The notes beneath the pieces were generated by a model that was given only the letters and a program-made list of their open reading frames with translations, did no database searches and had not been told where the DNA came from. From positions 202,249,232 to 202,313,231 of the forward strand of contig CM076990.1 of NCBI GenBank assembly GCA_039090855.1: a DNA stretch of 64,000 nt, written 5' to 3'. This document shows, one piece after another, positions 36,835-46,712 of this stretch. This DNA comes from Macrothele yani (taxonomy: Eukaryota > Arthropoda > Arachnida > Araneae > Macrothelidae). A program made the position numbers and the translations under genes. Position 1 is the stretch's first letter. The number at the start of each line of letters is the position of its first letter.

Positions 36835-37374
36835 TGTACCAGCATTTCACATTTAAAATGGCTCTTCTCGCGCTTACAATAAGCTGTGATCTTGAAACCT
36901 AAATCGATTAAATATGTTACCTATACAAATGTATTGCCGCCATTTGATTCCTCTACAACTATTTTTTCGTGGTGTTGGGATTTTTTTTTTCCGTCAGTGT
37001 ATTAAGCTTAAATTTAACCATGTCTAAATAAATGAAATGTATATAGTGCACTGGTAAAATGTGTATACAACACGAAATAGGCATAAGTAAAGTGACCATT
37101 GGATTGTGTCCACCCATTGGCCAATGGCCACTTGAAAAAATCACCAATTTTAATCTTTACCATGCACATGGTACTAGGATTCAACACGCTCTAGTAAATG
37201 GATGTGGAGGGCTACAATGTGTTTCTCAACTATTGTAGTGGTTCAAATTTGCATTCAGAAAAATCTGGGGACTGGCTACTGATACCAATTTTTTTCAGAG
37301 TTCTTCCATTTAAAAGAAGAAACAGTTTTCTTGTGCACGCAGTGTCCTGGTAAGAAAAAGGCATTACTTGAAGA

Positions 37375-37790
37375 ACTGGTTCTAAATTTGTGGCAACTCC
37401 ATAGAGAAATGCTATCATTGCAAGGTTTCTTGAATGGCTGTAGATTTACAGGTAGAGTAGGTAGCTAATTTATTTGTATCCTCCCATTTGGGAGTACCAG
37501 ACTTGAATTTGACTTCTCTGGATAGGGCAGTAGGTTCTTTACTGTATTATGTGTCGGTTTTGTGCTTCTTAGCTGTGATTCTACACAAATGCTTGGTCAT
37601 TCCATTGTAGTATCATCTCGAGCCATCCGGATATTGTAGGGGGGTCGCATAAGTCCCTGCCTCACTGGAAATCTACTCTACCCCTAAATCTACAGCCATT
37701 TAAGAAACTTTGGAGACTGGTACTATCAGTGATGCTTGCAATGATAGCATATCTCTAGAGTTGCCATGAATTTGGAACCAATTCTAAAGA
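37375..37790. repeat. Inverted repeat (arms about 90-115 bp)
   Basis: Sequence around AATGGCTGTAGATTTA (37434) is found inverted at 37680-37696. The similarity extends outward through GCTATCATTGCAAG (37409-37422) and CTTGCAATGATAGC (37735-37748). The loop is about 200 bp. It abuts the PLE palindrome and may be part of the same PLE family's ends. Confidence 0.7.
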
Positions 37791-37854
37791 CAAATAAAGG
37801 TAACTTGATCACGCTAGTTACGTTAAATGAAAACTTTTACAAAAAGTTCATAAG

Positions 37855-37895
37855 TTGGAAGCTTTCGACCTTATCTTAGGTCTTCATCACGCCAA
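37855..37895 (-). ncRNA. Hammerhead-like motif in PLE end (minus copy)
   Basis: On the minus strand: TTGG (stem I), C-G-TGATGA (core with one extra G after the first C), an A, stem II GACCT pairing AGGTC, then GAAA, a minimal AG/CT stem III, T, and CCAA closing stem I. The layout matches the other two PLE families here. The extra G in the core makes activity doubtful. Confidence 0.45.
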
Positions 37896-38141
37896 TGGAG
37901 GACTAAGATTGTTGCCAGATTCTACATTTGAATTTTTCCCATTTTTGTTGCCAAAACTTAGAATTGATCTCCAGATCATCGGAATGTAGAGAAGAGATTC
38001 GAAATTGCAAATCATTGAGTTGAAAATAATTTCCAGGGTTTCACGGTAACGGAGGGCAAAACGATTGTCAAAGGAAGCAATTTGTTTTGCTTCGTTCCAG
38101 TGGGGAACTGCAGATGTGTCTTCCATTGTCAAAATAGACAA
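37887..38141 (-). pseudogene. PLE GIY-YIG C-terminal fragment (minus copy)
   Basis: The minus strand reads ILTMEDTSAVPHWNEAKQIA and RFALRYRETLEIIFNS, the helix region after the GIY-YIG core, with the Glu of LRYRExLEI as the probable catalytic acid. It is nearly identical to the plus-strand copy at 38405-38749 but shorter. Confidence 0.65.
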
Positions 38142-38404
38142 AGCAGTATTAGGATTGGCTTTATTAGGATTTTATGTTCTAAAATTCAAAATAGACAAGG
38201 CAGTATTAGGATTTTATGTTCTAAAATTCTATGGCTAATGTTCCTGTATGTGCTTCCAATGTATAAGTTATCCCCAGAAGAAGAAGAGATAGGAATGCAG
38301 TAAACTCCTGGGAGGTTCAGGCTTTCAACTTTGTCCCTATCCCTTTGTAGAAGTTTCAAGATGTTTGGGGTAGATTTAATCCCTTTATAGAAGTTTCAAG
38401 ATGT

Positions 38405-38749
38405 TTGGGGTACATTGGAAGCACATACAGGAGCATTAGCCATAGAATTTTAGAACATAAAAAAGATGTTTCAAAAGCCAATCCTAATACTGCCTTGTCT
38501 ATTTTGACAATGGAAGACACATCTGCAGTTCCCCACTGGAACGAAGCAAAACAAATTGCTTCTTTTGACAATCGTTTCGCCCTCCGTTACCGTGAAAGAC
38601 TGGAAATTATTTTCAACTCAATGACTTGCAATTCCAAATCTCCTCTCTACATTCCGATGATCTGGAGATCAATTCTAAGTTTTGGCAACAAAAATGGGAA
38701 AAATTCAAATGTAGAATCTGGCAACAATCTTAGTCCTCCATTGGCGTGA
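38405..38749 (+). pseudogene. PLE GIY-YIG fragment (plus copy)
   Basis: GYIGSTYRSISHRILEHKKD gives the YIG half of the GIY-YIG core with its Arg and the EH motif. ALRYRERLEIIFNS then carries the Glu-bearing helix. The RT and the first nuclease strand are missing. The frame is open to its stop at 38749, just before the hammerhead-like motif of this copy. Confidence 0.7.
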
Positions 38750-38781
38750 TGAAGACCTAAGATAAAGTTGAAAGCTTCCAA
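38741..38781 (+). ncRNA. Hammerhead-like motif in PLE end (plus copy)
   Basis: The counterpart of the motif at 37855-37895. Stem I TTGG/CCAA, TGATGA and GAAA are kept. Stem II has a mismatch (GACCT against AAGTT), so it is weaker than in the minus copy. Confidence 0.4.
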
Positions 38782-38850
38782 CTTACGAACTTTTTGTAAA
38801 AGTTTTCATTTAACGTAACTCGCGTGATCAAGTTACCTTTATTTGTTAAT

Positions 38851-40376
38851 ATTGTTACGTGTTTTTCCCATCATCGTCACAATTCTAAAAAGTAATGCCT
38901 TTTTCCTACAGGATACTGCATGCTCAACCAATGTGATGCCTGTGTCTTTAAATGAATATTATGTCGTATGTCTTGTCAAGTCACCACGCTCAAATTGTTG
39001 AAGTGTTCTATTATTCAGATTGCAGTTTCTGTCTACCTACCTCGAAAAAGCCATCTGGTTGATGTGCAAAAGCTTGAAAAACTGATTTTTATTCTACCCC
39101 AATAAATTTGAATTACTAGTATAGTTATACTATTTTCTTCATAGTTGGTGTATATATATTTTCTTCGTAGTTGGTGTATATATATTTTCTTCACATAATC
39201 AATGAATAGTTCCTCATTATTACCGTGCTCAATGAATAAGTGAGTAGATGCAAGTGAAACACACTGGAGGTGCTGGTTTGGTAGGATGCCATTGTGACTC
39301 AGTAAAAAAAATATTCATAAAGAATATTTATTCAAAACATCAGTCTCACTGCATGTGATAATATTTTGGCCATCAATAGCATTATAACTTGTTCTCACGT
39401 GATTCTGTTTTTTGAACAATACATGCTTGTACGCAGTAGTAGTAGTGTTTTTGGTGTTGTTTAATTGTACTGTTAGACAAACAGTACCATTAAACAACAC
39501 CAAAAGCACATTCTTTTCATTAACTTTGCAAAGGCTTCTGTAAAGAATGTAATAATCTTTCTCTTATATCACATGTAAAGTTTGATTGTTAGTAGGGTAA
39601 ACCTGGGTCAATTTTTTTATCAGTTTTTCATAATATTTCACTCCTGTAAATTTTTTGTTTTTGGTAGGGGGGCATTGTTTTTGTGTCTGTGGATAGGAAC
39701 GTTTTCTTTTTCTGAGGAAATATTTTTTAAATGCATATTTATGCAAACAAAATTTTTATGACAGCAATGAAATAATGTTGAATAAATAATGAATGCTTGT
39801 TCGGAAACAGTGTTCACCACTGACAGTTATATATGACTGACCATTAAGAAAGTATACCTAAGTCTACTTTCCAAGGTTAGGAACTAGATGTATTTGTTTA
39901 GGTAGAGGTAATTAACATATAAAGACTCAGAAAACCACATTGGAGATGGGTGAAAGAAATTCGAAAGCATATGGGGGTGATATGTAGGAGACTGGTTCAA
40001 GACAGACCATTGTGGAAGAAATTTAGGGAGACCGTCCAGCAGTGAATTGATAATGGTTGACAATGTTGATGATAATGAAATAACATAGTCCCCGGACAAC
40101 ACTTTTTTTTTCCTACTTGTACAACTTTTTATTAATTACTAGTTACATTTTGTGTACAGCTGGACACAAAAAATATGTTTTAAGTCTGAAGCAGTTTCGA
40201 ATAGATCATCCTAAATATAAAGGATGGGATAACAGTACTTCCACATGTAGTCTATTCGGACTTGAACCAGGTATCACTGATTGCCAGGTTAAATTCTGAC
40301 TCTGGCTTTAGAGTATCTTTGGTTTCAGAGACATTTTATGACTATGCCTTTGCTTTGTAACAGAACATTTTTTGTA
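38851..40376. other. No recognised gene; small repeats
   Basis: Intronic AT-rich sequence. A unit of about 26 bp around TATTTTCTTCATAGTTGGTG is repeated at 39131-39192. A hairpin lies at 39449-39505. No coding frame is supported. Confidence 0.6.
39449..39505. repeat. Hairpin with about 26-bp arms
   Basis: TTTTGGTGTTGTTTAAT (39449-39465) and TACTGTT (39468-39474) pair with AACAGTA (39480-39486) and ATTAAACAACACCAAAA (39489-39505), leaving a 5-nt loop. It may be a remnant of a tiny foldback element. Confidence 0.8.
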
Positions 40377-40461
40377 CTCTGCTGCTCATAATTATAAGGA
40401 CACCATAAATACTGGTGATGCACAATACAAAATAACTGCAGGAACAGGAAAACCTTATGTA

Positions 40462-41785
40462 CAGGGTGTCCGAGAATTATTGGACACATTACAAAATTAT
40501 ATAAAATAAAACATTAAACAGATAAAAAGAAACTGACTTACAATGTAACTACACAAGTTAATAAATTTTGATGTGAGATCCCTTGGTTGCTCGTAGTACG
40601 TCCAGGCGATACTAGATTTCATGCCTTGTATTGGCAAGCATCTGAGGAGTTATGGAATTAATAGCAGAGCTGTGATACGCTGCTTCAGTTACTGCAAATC
40701 AGTACAAGGCGTCTGATAGACACAATCCTTCACATAACCCCACATGAAATAATCCAGTGGAGTTAGATCTGGAGAGCTAGGAGGCCATGTAATGGGACCA
40801 CCACGCCCAATCCATCTGTTGGAAAAATGCTCATTTAGGCACTTACGTACACACGTTGATCAATGCGGAGGCACGCCGTCTTGTTGGAAAACGATGTCAT
40901 ATCTTTTGATCTGGGGTATAGCAAAATTTTCTAGCATATCCAAGTAAATGTCACCATTTATGGTTTTTTCGCAGAAGAAGAAAGGGCCGATCACTTCTTT
41001 TTGATAGGGCGCACCACGCATTAACTTTTGGAGAATCACATTCCAGTTCAATAGCAACATGAGGCGGTTCACTGCCCCATATCCTACAGTTGTGACGATT
41101 CACAATACCTGATACATGAAATGTTGATTCATCACTAAAAATTACAGTACTGAGAAAGTTTTCATCGTTTTCCACTCGATTCAGCATTTCCATAGCAAAA
41201 TCATATCGCAGAGTGTGATCATTTTCATGCATCTTTTGCACTATTTGAATTTTATAAGCATGAAACTTTAATTTCTTGTCCAAGATATTGTGAGCTGCCG
41301 ATTTCGGAATGCACAGTTCTCTGCTTGCTTTACAAACAGATTTCCTGCGGCTTTGTCGGAAACTTTCATTAACTTGGTCAACCGCCTCATCGCTGACGCT
41401 AGGCCTGCCGGCTCCTCCACGATGTTCCACACTTGCCAGTTTCTTTAAACTGTTTCATCCACCGCTTAATTGAATTCGTTGATGGAGGATTACAACCATA
41501 ATCTAAACGGTACCGTCTTTTAACTTTAATGACAGACTTTAATTCCGCAAGCCATAACACACACATCGCCTTCTGCTGTACGGATGATATGACTACTGAT
41601 TGCGCATTTCTCATACATTTCTCATCAGGCCACACCTAGCGCCATCTATCGGATTCTGGGAATAACAGTTCTGCAAAACAAAAATATAGAAACCGTGTTA
41701 GTAATACGTGACAAAAATACAGACAATGCTCATAGTTTTTTTTTACATAATTTTGTAATGTGTCCAATAATTATCGGACACCCTG
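40462..41785 (-). mobile_element. rosa-like (DD41D) Tc1/mariner transposon
   Basis: The ends CAGGGTGTCCGAGAATTATT and the near-complement ending in CCCTG at 41785 are flanked by TA (40460-40461, 41786-41787). At 1324 bp it is of normal size for an IS630-Tc1-mariner element. It lies inside the Tc1 at 40377-43569 and is therefore younger. Confidence 0.85.
40690..41635 (-). pseudogene. DD41D transposase, broken
   Basis: The N-terminal frame to 41399 has a helix-turn-helix (NPPSTNSIKRWMKQFKETGK). The next frame starts with GRPSVSDEAVDQVNESF, contains FSDESTFHVSG (first Asp) and ends near 40951. A third frame gives RYDIVFQQDGVPPH (second Asp), then a stop, then WPPSSPDLTPLDYFMWGYVKD near 40700-40770. 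Counting from QQD to the Asp of LTPLD gives 41 residues between them, the DD41D spacing of rosa-type elements. Two frame changes and at least one stop inactivate it. Confidence 0.75.
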
Positions 41786-41999
41786 TATTTATGTAATTGA
41801 TGACACAACATAGCAGAAACATTATTCTGTGTTGGTTTTTTTTTTCATTATAACTACAAGAAACAAAGCAACTGCCATTTGGACACTGATCCAAAATTAT
41901 AAGCACAGCTTGCCCTTCCATGTGTAAACATAATTTATTTTACAATATTATTATCTTTAATAAGTGATATGGTTACCTTTGTTATCTAGACATGCTGTT

Positions 42000-43310
42000 A
42001 GGCATACTTTTAACTAGTTTCTGTAAATACTGAGGAGTGATCTTGTCTCATGCTGCTAAGACTTCCTTTTCTAACTCAGGAACAGTAGAAAATTGTCTGC
42101 TATTAGCATATACCAGTCTAGCCATTGCACCCCAAAATTTTTCAATGATGTTCAAGTCTGGAGAATTGGGTGGGCAGTTCAGAACACGGATGTTATTGTC
42201 TGAAAACTATTGTTTACAAACTCTCGATGTGTGCGATGGGGCATTGTCCTGCCAAAAGATGAAATTATCACCACCTAAAGGCCACAAATATGCCAACAGT
42301 TGCTCATCTAACACTTGGATATATAGTTCAGAATTCATACTTGACGGAATCAGGACTAAATCGGTTTACCACCCCAGAACATTAACAATGGACCACCTTC
42401 AGTCGCCTGTTGTGCCAGAACATCTCATCCACCCCATGGAAGACAATCAGCATGTATGGGTGTACTTAGTCTGCAAGGATGATTTCATAATGAATTCGGT
42501 CCATAGTGCCTTCCACAGGTATGAGTAGACCCAGAGAATGCCACGAAAACATTCCCCAGACCATAACGCTGCCCCCACCAGCTTGTGTTATTCCAGCAAT
42601 GGTTGAAGAGCATTTGTTCTCCGATGTTTCTTGCCTTATAGGCCAACGTCCATCCGTTCAATGAAGCAGAAAACGTGACTCATTGGAGAAGGCAATTCTT
42701 CCCAATCAGTGGAGATCCAATTCCAATACTGCCATGCAAATATAAGCCTTTTTCTTTGCTGAGATCATGCCAGTAATAATGTAGGCCATCTGGGCCATCT
42801 AAATTAAAACGTTTTTTTCGATGGAAAAAATAATTGTATTCCACCTTATGTTATTCTGCATCCACATGTTATTCTGCTGCTTTCCTCATCTCTTTATGTC
42901 TTCTGGTGAGGGCGGGCCCTGCTTTCGTTTTCAAGTATTTGGCGACAGTTGAGCTGTGCAACACACGTGAAACAGTTTGATGGGAAACATTGACGAGTAT
43001 GGAGCCAGCAATTTCTTTACTAGACATTTTTTTCCTGGTTGCCATGGCACGTCGAATATCCCTTGACGACAGCTTTGCTTTGCGACCTGAACGCTTTTAA
43101 CGGATCCCTTGATACCTCTTTTCATTGCATTTTCTGCCGCACTTTTTGACTTTTTAATAGCAACAGCTATCTCACGATATGATTTCCCTTCACCTCGAAG
43201 TTTCCATATCTTTCGAACCTCTACTGCAGTTAACCCCTTTCCACGGGGATTCTGTTTTCAAAACAACATATGCAGTGTCTTCGAGAACATGTTCACCTAA
43301 GCAGACATTG
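42000..43310 (-). pseudogene. Tc1 transposase, decayed, mosaic
   Basis: The minus-strand pieces are in several frames. A helix-turn-helix region lies near 43000-43100 (KAFRSQSKAVVKGYSTCHG). A middle part near 42540-42760 has YWNWISTDWE and GGAAL-type words. The C-terminal catalytic part near 42080-42260 has FWQDNAPSH and SPDLNIIEKFWG. The middle part is almost the same as in the 44471-45693 element and may not be original to this one. Confidence 0.65.
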
Positions 43311-43569
43311 CTTTTATTTGCATAACACATGCACTCCATGGACGTTTATTTGTTTTTGAACTTCATTTCGTGTCCTTATATTTATAGACACTTTAAAAAA
43401 ATGCAAAAGTTATTTTACTACCTTTATAAAAGTTGTCTAAGCTTCCAAATCTCACGTTTCAAACTCATGTAGGTTCGGTATTCCACGTCATGTGCATAAT
43501 GCATCAACGAGTGATTCCTGTGTACTTATCTGCAAAATATGACTGTCCTTATAATTATGAGCAGCAGTG

Positions 43570-43924
43570 TATGTCAATGCCATGCATTGTGACATCAATT
43601 TTATGTAATGTGCTTATGTAAAATTTCTTCATTTTGGGAAATTTTCATGTGAATAATATGAATGATTTGCAGGCATGCATTTTTGGAATATTTTTTTCTT
43701 ATCCAAATACAGAATGAGGAGAGTGTTGTCATCATATGTATTGGAGTTAATAAAATTATGTTCATATATGTTATATGGGAGCTTGTGTTGCACTTTTTTA
43801 TTTCTTATATATATATTACATGAGTAGCACTTTAACTTTCCTTTGATATATATTACATACAATAGTGTGTGCGCATGCGTGCTTGTTTCTGTCACATTTT
43901 GTTTATTAGGTTTTCTGTTATCAG
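43570..43924. other. Intron 3' end, no gene
   Basis: Unique-looking AT-rich intronic sequence between the Tc1 and the host exon, ending in the polypyrimidine tract of the acceptor. Confidence 0.6.
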
Positions 43925-43984
43925 GTTTTACAAATGCTGTTTAGAAGCTTTGGGAAGATTGAAAGTGTGCGGCTACGATCAGTG
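43925..43984 (+). CDS. RBM34: RBM34-like exon, RRM1 helix 1 and strand 2
   Basis: The acceptor TTTTCTGTTATCAG ends at 43924 and the donor GTG|gtaact follows 43984. The 60 nt read VLQMLFRSFGKIESVRLRSV in phase 0 at both ends. After VDKK from the previous exon this gives a standard RRM continuation (helix 1, then the G-x-I-E-S-V-R strand). The FGKIESVRLRS wording closely matches the RBM34 family. It is too short to stand out as an open frame and is identified only by splice sites, phase and homology. Confidence 0.85.
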
Positions 43985-44470
43985 GTAACTATTTCTTTTT
44001 TATTCTGTTTTAATTTGTAGTGTATTGTCAGAATACCTTGAATTTACTAAAAAATGGTGTTTATTGACAGTTGTTGCAGCATTGGGGCCCACTTTTTTAT
44101 GTAATGAAAGTTTCAATTCTTTAATGCTTACTTACTATGAGGTTATGGTAGTAGGTTGTTTTAAGTAATGATGCACCTACGAAGCTGCCATTAGCTTCAT
44201 GGTTGAAGTAGAGCAAACTGGCCTTTGATTTTATCCATATTTCCAACTTATCCAAGAGAAGTTTGACAGGTTGAAGTTCGGGACTCTGTGCTGGCCAAAT
44301 TATTAACAAGTTTATTTGTACCTGTGTACATGCAGTTAAGCTTTGTGGCACGGTGCATATGTTTGAAGCCACGAGAGCCATTCTGGTGAGCTGTAAGGAT
44401 TTTAGGTATGGTAGCAGTTTATGTGGTTCTGTTCAGAGAAAACAAGTGTCCATCATGACACAACCTTCTG

Positions 44471-45693
44471 CACGGTCGAGTCACATTATTGTGACCACCA
44501 GCTAATATCCAGAGTAACCGCCATGTTCAGTGCAGACAGCAGCTAGAAGGGCTGGAAGTGACTCAATAAGGTGCTGGAAGGTGTTCACAGGTATGTGGAG
44601 ACATGCTGACTGCAGTGCATCTGACAGCTGCTGGAAAGTGCATGGTGGAGGATCCATAGAGTGAACAACACGTCCGAGGTAATCTTACAGACGCTCAGTT
44701 GGGTTTATTAAGTCTGGGGAATTAGGGAGCGAGGGAAGTACTTTGAAATCTTTATCGTGTTCTTCCAACCACTCTCGGACATTTCTAGCTGTGTGACATG
44801 TCGCACTGTTGTGCCTGAACATCCCATTCACCCCATGGAAGACAATCAGCATGTATGGGTGTAATTAGTCTGCAAGGATGATTTCATAATGAATTCAGTC
44901 CATAGTGCCTTCCACAGGAATCAGTAGACCCAGAGAATGTCACAAAAACATTCCATAGAACATAATGCTGCCCCCACCAGCTTGTGTTCTTCCAGCAATG
45001 GTTGAAGAGTGTTTGTTCTCCGATGTTTGTTGCCTTATATGCCAACGTCCATCCGTTCGATGAAGCAAAAAATCTGACCCATCGGAGTAGGCAATTCTTT
45101 GCCAATCAGTGGAGGTCCAATTCCAATACTGTCCTGCAAATATAAGCCTTTTCTGCTGATGCACCTTCGTTAGCATAGGTGCAGTAACCATCCATCTGCA
45201 TGGGAGCCCCATACACAGCAGGGTTCGTTTAACTGTCATTTTAGACACACTTCCGGTAGCCCCCTGGTTCATTCGGCCAGTGGGTTGCTCCACTGTAGTG
45301 TGCCAATTGGCTCTCACGCACCTTCACAGCCGATGTTCACCTCACATCAATCGTATGTAGTGTTCCGCAGTTTCCACATCGCTTATTCTCAATGGTGCCA
45401 TTTCTCCAATAACGATGCACTTTAACACACCAGCACACGAACAGTTCACAAACCGCACTGTTTCAGAAATACTGACACCCTTGGTCCAAAAGCCAATAAT
45501 CATCCTTTTTTGCTAATCTGAAAAAATTGCTCCTTTTATCCATGACAGCAATGAGTGATATGTTTTCAGAATGCCTAAAGCACGCCTTATATACTCTCCA
45601 AGCCAGCTCATGGCACGTGCCTTCTTTCACTGGCTACGTGCTGTTGGTGTCAAAAGTTGGAGGTGGTGGTCACAATAATGTGACTCAACTGTG
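44471..45693 (-). mobile_element. Tc1-like transposon
   Basis: The ends CACGGTCGAGTCACATTATT and a near-complement ending ACTGTG at 45693 surround 1.22 kb. TA follows the right end; the left flank reads TG, a decayed TA. The transposase is on the minus strand. Confidence 0.8.
44600..45560 (-). pseudogene. Tc1 transposase, broken
   Basis: The longest frame (45317 to 44940) reads MRANWHTTVEQPTGRMNQGA, a helix-turn-helix (KMTVKRTLLCMGLP), YWNWTSTDWQRIAYSDGSDF and GGGSIMFYGMFL. SDGSDF stands where SDES is usual, so the residue after the catalytic Asp has changed. The C-terminal part follows in other frames down to about 44600. Its 44806-45160 segment is highly similar to 42407-42755. Confidence 0.75.
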
Positions 45694-46197
45694 TATAAAC
45701 CTCATTGTTGTGAAAACGCAGTTTGGCCGGTGACATTCAGCAAAATCACATTCCGACCAATTGGACTGAAGAATGCCGAAATGATGTCCATCATTTTCTA
45801 GAGCCAAGTTTCACTATTTCCCATGCCAAGAATAGTGGGCCCCGTACTCAGTTATGTAGTGTCTGCTTTTCTGTATTTATACTGCTTATGTGTTTCCAGC
45901 ATTAATCATTACATTTAATATGTATTTGTACATCTACATGTTAGGGCACAAAGTAATTCTCCATTTTAGGTGATGTATGTGATTATACACTCATGTTCAT
46001 AAAAACAGAACACCTGAAAGTAGTCAAGCTACGACTTTGATTTTTACAGGATATGCTAATTAGGCAAATCGCAGAAATGATCTGCATTTCAGCGTCATAG
46101 GTGCATGCATACCGTGTGTAGGCAAATCAGATCCCTCAACATCACAGACTGGAAACTGGTCATTTTTCTGTTTTAAGTGCTGTATGGATAGGTTGGC

Positions 46198-46712
46198 TTG
46201 TCAGTGTTTGGTCAGAAGTGGGTAAGGATATTTCATGATTGTGTAAGACAGTTATACTGTCACATGACCAAATTCGGCAGAGGTTGCATTACCGGCATGA
46301 AGACTGCAATGCTTCTCTCCGGGAGATTGCCTGTCATGGCAAGAGTGCAGGGAATGGTACGAAGAAGATCATTGGACACAAAGAGAAGGTTCTGGGTGTT
46401 GTACACAGACTATGCCGAGAGACAACTATCATCTCACGAGAATGTCTTTGAATGACCATTCTGCGTCATCGTTGGTGTTGGTGCAGCGGTGGCAAACTGT
46501 GACGCATTCTCCCATGCCAGTTGTAACAGTATTTCGCTGGTTGTTACAGTTCAGACTGCAGGCTTGTTGGCCCTTCCTGTGGCCACCTTTGACATCACAG
46601 CAACAAACTGCCTCGTTGCAATGGTGCATCGAACGAAGAGAGTGGTGTGACGAATGGCACAATTTCGTGTTCTCGAATAAAACGCACTTCTCAGTGTTCA
46701 AATTTCCCAGTG
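46198..46712 (+). pseudogene. Tc1 transposase, N-terminal half
   Basis: Broken frames include a helix-turn-helix region (CHGKSAGNGTKKIIG; ETTIISRECL). Then come LQWCIERREWCDEWHNFVFS and NKTHFSVFKF, in which the first catalytic Asp region (normally S-D-E-S) reads SNKT. The insertion follows directly at about 46713. Confidence 0.7.

Larger units (their letters stand above)
35503..36999 (+). mobile_element. Tc1-like transposon, nearly intact, TA target
   Basis: The ends CACTGACGGAAAAAAAAATC and the near-complement ending CAGTG at 36999 are flanked by TA (35501-35502, 37000-37001). It lies in TIR element copy 2 and is missing from copy 1. Confidence 0.88.
30791..37159 (-). mobile_element. Non-coding TIR element, copy 2 (inverted, three insertions)
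   Basis: The ends TAAAGATTAAAATT (30791) and AATTTTAATCTTTA (to 37159) are flanked by CCACGCAC (30783-30790) and CCATGCAC (37160-37167), an 8-bp duplication with one difference. It is the inverted counterpart of copy 1. Matching segments include 16000/35190, 16290/34680, 17430/32290 and 17640/32090. A hAT (30825-31999) and two Tc1 elements (33084-34307, 35503-36999) interrupt it. Without these the element is about 2.4 kb, in agreement with copy 1. Confidence 0.75.
37797..38850. mobile_element. Palindromic pair of truncated Penelope-like elements
   Basis: The minus-strand copy (37797 to about 38270) and the plus-strand copy (about 38404-38850) are head-to-head and nearly complementary. Each holds a GIY-YIG fragment and a hammerhead-like motif toward the outside. 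The centre has short tandem duplications, for example a unit around AAGTTTCAAGATGTTTGGGG repeated at 38351 and 38390. Confidence 0.75.
40377..43569 (-). mobile_element. Tc1-like transposon carrying a DD41D element
   Basis: The ends CTCTGCTGCTCATAATTATA and the near-complement ending AGCAGCAGTG at 43569 are flanked by TA (40375-40376, 43570-43571). The transposase is on the minus strand. The element is enlarged by the insertion at 40462-41785 and contains a segment (about 42407-42755) shared with the Tc1 at 44471-45693. Confidence 0.8.
14053..43924 (+). other. Large TE-filled intron of the RBM34-like gene
   Basis: About 29.9 kb lies between matched phase-0 splice sites. It holds two inverted copies of a TIR element, an I-clade LINE, hAT, PLE, mariner and several Tc1 insertions, including a Tc1 with a DD41D element. 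Its size is explained almost entirely by nested transposons. Confidence 0.75.

Noticed and set aside
42037..42528. Plus-strand frame of 163 codons
   Set aside because: It is antisense to the Tc1 transposase (SPDLNIIEKFWG and QDNAPSH read on the minus strand).
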